Source: Henriciella barbarensis
GTDB taxonomy: Bacteria; Pseudomonadota; Alphaproteobacteria; Caulobacterales; Hyphomonadaceae
Assembly: GCF_003576345.1 (NCBI RefSeq)
Contig: NZ_QWGB01000005.1
Location: 1 to 64,000 of the forward strand
DNA: 64,000 nt
Reading direction: 5' to 3'
Shown here: positions 61,662 through 64,000 of the stretch, piece after piece
Layout: every line of letters starts with the position of its first letter
Numbering within the stretch: the stretch's first letter is position 1
Notes under the pieces: model-generated
What the model was told of the DNA's origin: nothing
The model's input: the letters and a program-made list of their open reading frames with translations, nothing else
Database searches by the model: none
Translations under genes and position numbers: made by a program

Positions 61662-62369
61662 ATGGCCGTTTCAACGAAATCACTGGACTATGAACAGGCC
61701 GGACAGACCTATGAAGGCTTTCTGGCCATGCCCGAAGGCAAGCCGAAAGCTGTCGTCCTCGTCTCCCATGCATGGGGCGGGCAAGACAAGTTTGATCATG
61801 AGAAGGCCAAGATGCTGGCAGAGTGGGGCTATGCCGGCTTCGCGCTCGACGTCTATGGCAAGGGCAAGCGCGGCTCGACCAAGGAAGAAAGCCAGGCGCT
61901 GATGGAGCCGCTCGCCTCCAATCGCGGCGAGCTTCAGAATCGTCTGAAACTGAGCCTTGAAGTCGCGAAGAAAGAGTCTGGTTGCGATACGGCCGCCGCT
62001 ATCGGTTTCTGCTTCGGCGGCCTCTGCGTGCTCGACATGGCGCGAGCCGGTATGGATGTAGAGGGCGTTGCCTCCTTCCACGGCATTCTGGGCGCCCCGG
62101 GCAATACAGACGGCCACAAGACGAAGTCCAAGGTCCTCGCCCTGCACGGCTGGGACGACCCAATGGCGAAGCCTGAGGATGTCATGGCTTTCTCCAAGGA
62201 AATGACGGATGCAGGCGCAGACTGGCAACTGCACGCCTTTGGCGGCGTTATGCACGCCTTCACCAACCCGGACGCGAACGATCCGGACTTCGGCACGGTG
62301 TACGACCCGGCCGCCGAGCGCCGCAGCTTTGCGATCCTCAAGGACTATCTTGAAGAGCTTTTCGGTTAG
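61662..62369 (+). CDS. Dienelactone hydrolase family protein
   Basis: A 235-aa alpha/beta hydrolase. The nucleophile elbow AIGFCFGGLC has Cys as in dienelactone hydrolases, the Asp is likely in HGWDDPMAKPEDV, and the His in GGVMHAFTNPDAND. The ATG at 61662 (MAVSTKSLD) has AAGGA at good distance; ATG 61653 has its ribosome site too close. Members cleave dienelactones or other esters. The physiological substrate is not evident. Confidence 0.87.
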   Translation: MAVSTKSLDYEQAGQTYEGFLAMPEGKPKAVVLVSHAWGGQDKFDHEKAKMLAEWGYAGFALDVYGKGKRGSTKEESQALMEPLASNRGELQNRLKLSLEVAKKESGCDTAAAIGFCFGGLCVLDMARAGMDVEGVASFHGILGAPGNTDGHKTKSKVLALHGWDDPMAKPEDVMAFSKEMTDAGADWQLHAFGGVMHAFTNPDANDPDFGTVYDPAAERRSFAILKDYLEELFG

Positions 62370-62382
62370 GCCAAACGCCTAA
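62366..62382. terminator. Short hairpin between convergent genes
   Basis: TTAGGC-CAAAC-GCCTAA spans both stop codons of the converging dienelactone hydrolase and acylase genes. The stem is only 6 bp and lacks a T run, so it is weak. Confidence 0.4.
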
Positions 62383-64000
62383 TCAGACCAGGCGGGCCGG
62401 TAGGTCCGCTCAGCATTCTCCTCGACGGCGGCGCGTTCAATCAGGGCGCGCCGCCATTTCATGTCTGCAAAGAGCGGCGCCTGATCGGCATAATGGGCTG
62501 AAGTTTCATCCAGCGTCGCCGCGCCAAACTGGTGGATGACTTCGGCCCTCTGCTCGCCAACCTCATCCCACTCGACCAGCGCGATCCATGTATCGCCAGC
62601 CGCTGCCGCAAGAATGCCGGTGTCGCCAATCTCTGCCGGGTAGATCGCGCGCAGCGTGTCTGGACCTCCGTCGAGCGGCAGACTGACATCACCGCGCACC
62701 AGCCGGTTCACCTCGCCCCATTCAGGATCGATGCGGCCATGATGCGTCATCAGCCAGTCGACAGCTTCGCGGAATGCATCTTCCGGCGCTGGCGGGGGGC
62801 TGCCATCGATTGAGCTGCGGATTTCACGGATGACCGTCAGCACACCGAGCGCAGCATGCGTATTCTCGCGGTTGGTTCGCTTGTCCCAGGCGCGGAGGTG
62901 GTCGGCAGCAGCCGCGAGCCTGTCGTCATCGCTCCAGTCCTCAGCCAGAACGGCTTCGATCACCTCTTCGGCCTGCGAACCCTCTGCATAGGACTGGTCG
63001 AACTTGATATCGAGAAGGCGAGCACGGCCGATAGGTTCGCCTTCGCCCGTCAGCTCTGCAATCCGCAGAGAGCGGTTGGTCTCATTTTCCTGCAGGCCTA
63101 TCGCGACCGGGAAGTCTTCTGGCTTCAGATTGTCCGCCCCGTCAGTTGCCGAATAGGGCGTATTGTTCGCATTGTAGACAAAGCCGCTTTCCGGATTGAT
63201 GAGCATCGGCACAGCCTCGAACGGCAGATAGTCCTGCCAGATGAGATCGGAGCGGTCGCCGGGAAGGTCCTTGCGCCACTCCCAGCCCGCCACTCTGTCC
63301 GGGTACTGGGCATTATGGATGAAGGCGATATTCCCCGCCTTGTCCGCATAGATATAGTTGATGCTCGGCAAGGCATTCATAGACATGGCGTCCATGAACT
63401 CATCGAGTGAGCCTGCCTTGTTCAGACGGTAATACTGCTCCAGCTGGCGGATCTCGCCACGCCCGGCATAGCGGATGGCGTAGGTGCCGTGTTCGGCTTC
63501 GATCACCGGCCCGTGCACGGAATGCTTGAGCGTACGCTTTGCCTTGAAGGCAAACGGGCCGAGCAATCCAACACGGATGGTAACGGTTTCGGTCTTAAAG
63601 TCGTGCCACTCGCCATCCAGCCTGTAGCGGGTTCCATCCTCGTCGACTTCCAACCGGTAAACATCGGCAAGGTCCGGCTTGTTGACGGTATTGGCCCAGC
63701 CAAGATCCTGATTGAAGCCGTGCAGAATGAGGGGCGTGCCGGGAAAGAGGCCTCCGGTAATGTTGAGCCCCTCCTCGGAAATGAGATGAGCCTCCCACCA
63801 GGCGACAGGCCCGGTCATGGGCTGGTGAGAATTGATCACGAGGCGCGTCACGCCGTCGCCAGATCGCTCCGGGGCGACTGCAAACGCGTTCGACCCGCGC
63901 TCTGGCTGACCATGTGGGACGGCGTGAAAGGCTTCGCGCCCGCCGCTCGGGTCGAGCGCGATGGCGGCCTGCCGCTCATCGCCAAACAACTCCATCAGCG
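62379..64000 (-). CDS. Penicillin acylase (Ntn amidohydrolase) family protein, 5' part outside window
   Basis: The last 538 residues of a penicillin acylase/AHL acylase family precursor; the frame remains open at the right window edge. The beta-chain N-terminal nucleophile is the Ser of RGSNAFAVAPERS, just after the linker peptide. Typical beta-chain pieces follow: VINSHQPMTGPVAWWEAHL, TPLILHGFNQDLGWANTVN, and NIAFIHNAQYPDRV. Precursors of this family are periplasmic and self-cleave into alpha and beta chains. Substrates may be N-acyl-homoserine lactones or other amides. The alpha chain and signal peptide cannot be seen. Confidence 0.88.
   Translation of the reverse strand, partial: LMELFGDERQAAIALDPSGGREAFHAVPHGQPERGSNAFAVAPERSGDGVTRLVINSHQPMTGPVAWWEAHLISEEGLNITGGLFPGTPLILHGFNQDLGWANTVNKPDLADVYRLEVDEDGTRYRLDGEWHDFKTETVTIRVGLLGPFAFKAKRTLKHSVHGPVIEAEHGTYAIRYAGRGEIRQLEQYYRLNKAGSLDEFMDAMSMNALPSINYIYADKAGNIAFIHNAQYPDRVAGWEWRKDLPGDRSDLIWQDYLPFEAVPMLINPESGFVYNANNTPYSATDGADNLKPEDFPVAIGLQENETNRSLRIAELTGEGEPIGRARLLDIKFDQSYAEGSQAEEVIEAVLAEDWSDDDRLAAAADHLRAWDKRTNRENTHAALGVLTVIREIRSSIDGSPPPAPEDAFREAVDWLMTHHGRIDPEWGEVNRLVRGDVSLPLDGGPDTLRAIYPAEIGDTGILAAAAGDTWIALVEWDEVGEQRAEVIHQFGAATLDETSAHYADQAPLFADMKWRRALIERAAVEENAERTYRPAWSD

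Overview
The window reads as chromosome of an alphaproteobacterium, most likely Caulobacterales/Hyphomonadaceae (Hyphomonas/Henriciella-like). The reasons are dense GC-rich coding with short ATGA-type gene overlaps, a full holdfast-type polysaccharide locus (hfs genes), and the DUF3489-DUF2924-serine recombinase cassette typical of alphaproteobacterial islands. The genus is inference; no rRNA or other phylogenetic marker is present.

Layout. (1) 1-1270: a complete IS3-family element whose first base is the first base of the window. (2) 1.4-15.6 kb: a catabolic regulon for a hydrophobic substrate. A minus-strand operon runs from an FCD/GntR regulator through a flavin oxidoreductase, a Coq4-like protein, an SCP2-type thiolase, a DUF35 protein, two acyl-CoA dehydrogenases, an acyl-CoA synthetase, a Baeyer-Villiger monooxygenase and an alpha/beta hydrolase. 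A hotdog thioesterase and a frameshifted hydrolase follow, and a cytochrome P450 is divergent. TTATAAG boxes lie upstream of the regulator, the P450 and the distal hydrolase. (3) 15.6-21.6 kb: IS6 and IS3 debris, an intact IS3-family element, and a small glycosyltransferase/methyltransferase/toroid cluster.

(4) 21.8-32.3 kb: a defence-island-like segment next to tRNA-Ser(GCT). Two paralogous copies of a small cassette (67-aa protein, DUF3489, DUF2924, large serine recombinase) flank a two-gene cargo. The left copy is decayed; in the right copy DUF3489, DUF2924 and the recombinase are intact. The cargo is a TIGR02391-domain protein translationally coupled to a 1501-aa NACHT-like STAND NTPase with a long alpha-solenoid tail. 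This pair is the best candidate for an undescribed, probably anti-phage, system. Between the recombinase and the tRNA lie a 12-bp tandem array with a near-perfect hairpin, and 22-bp-spaced TTCCCTGTTA boxes.

(5) 32.4-45.8 kb: housekeeping and accessory metabolism. It holds a periplasmic alkylsulfatase, a TPR lipoprotein, two overlooked small genes beside an SDR relic, a three-subunit molybdenum hydroxylase, a 4-hydroxyphenylpyruvate dioxygenase operon with a divergent MarR regulator, and a DUF3137 membrane protein. (6) 45.9-54.6 kb: holdfast/exopolysaccharide locus with initiating sugar transferase, two GT2 enzymes, deacetylase, Wzy polymerase, HfsB, HfsA (Wzz) and HfsD (Wza). (7) 54.7-64 kb: a Sel1 protein, 2OG-Fe(II) dioxygenase, esterase, amidohydrolase, crotonase, a frameshifted GNAT gene, ribokinase with nucleoside hydrolase (ribose salvage), dienelactone hydrolase, and a penicillin-acylase-family gene cut by the window edge. 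No CRISPR array or rRNA was seen.
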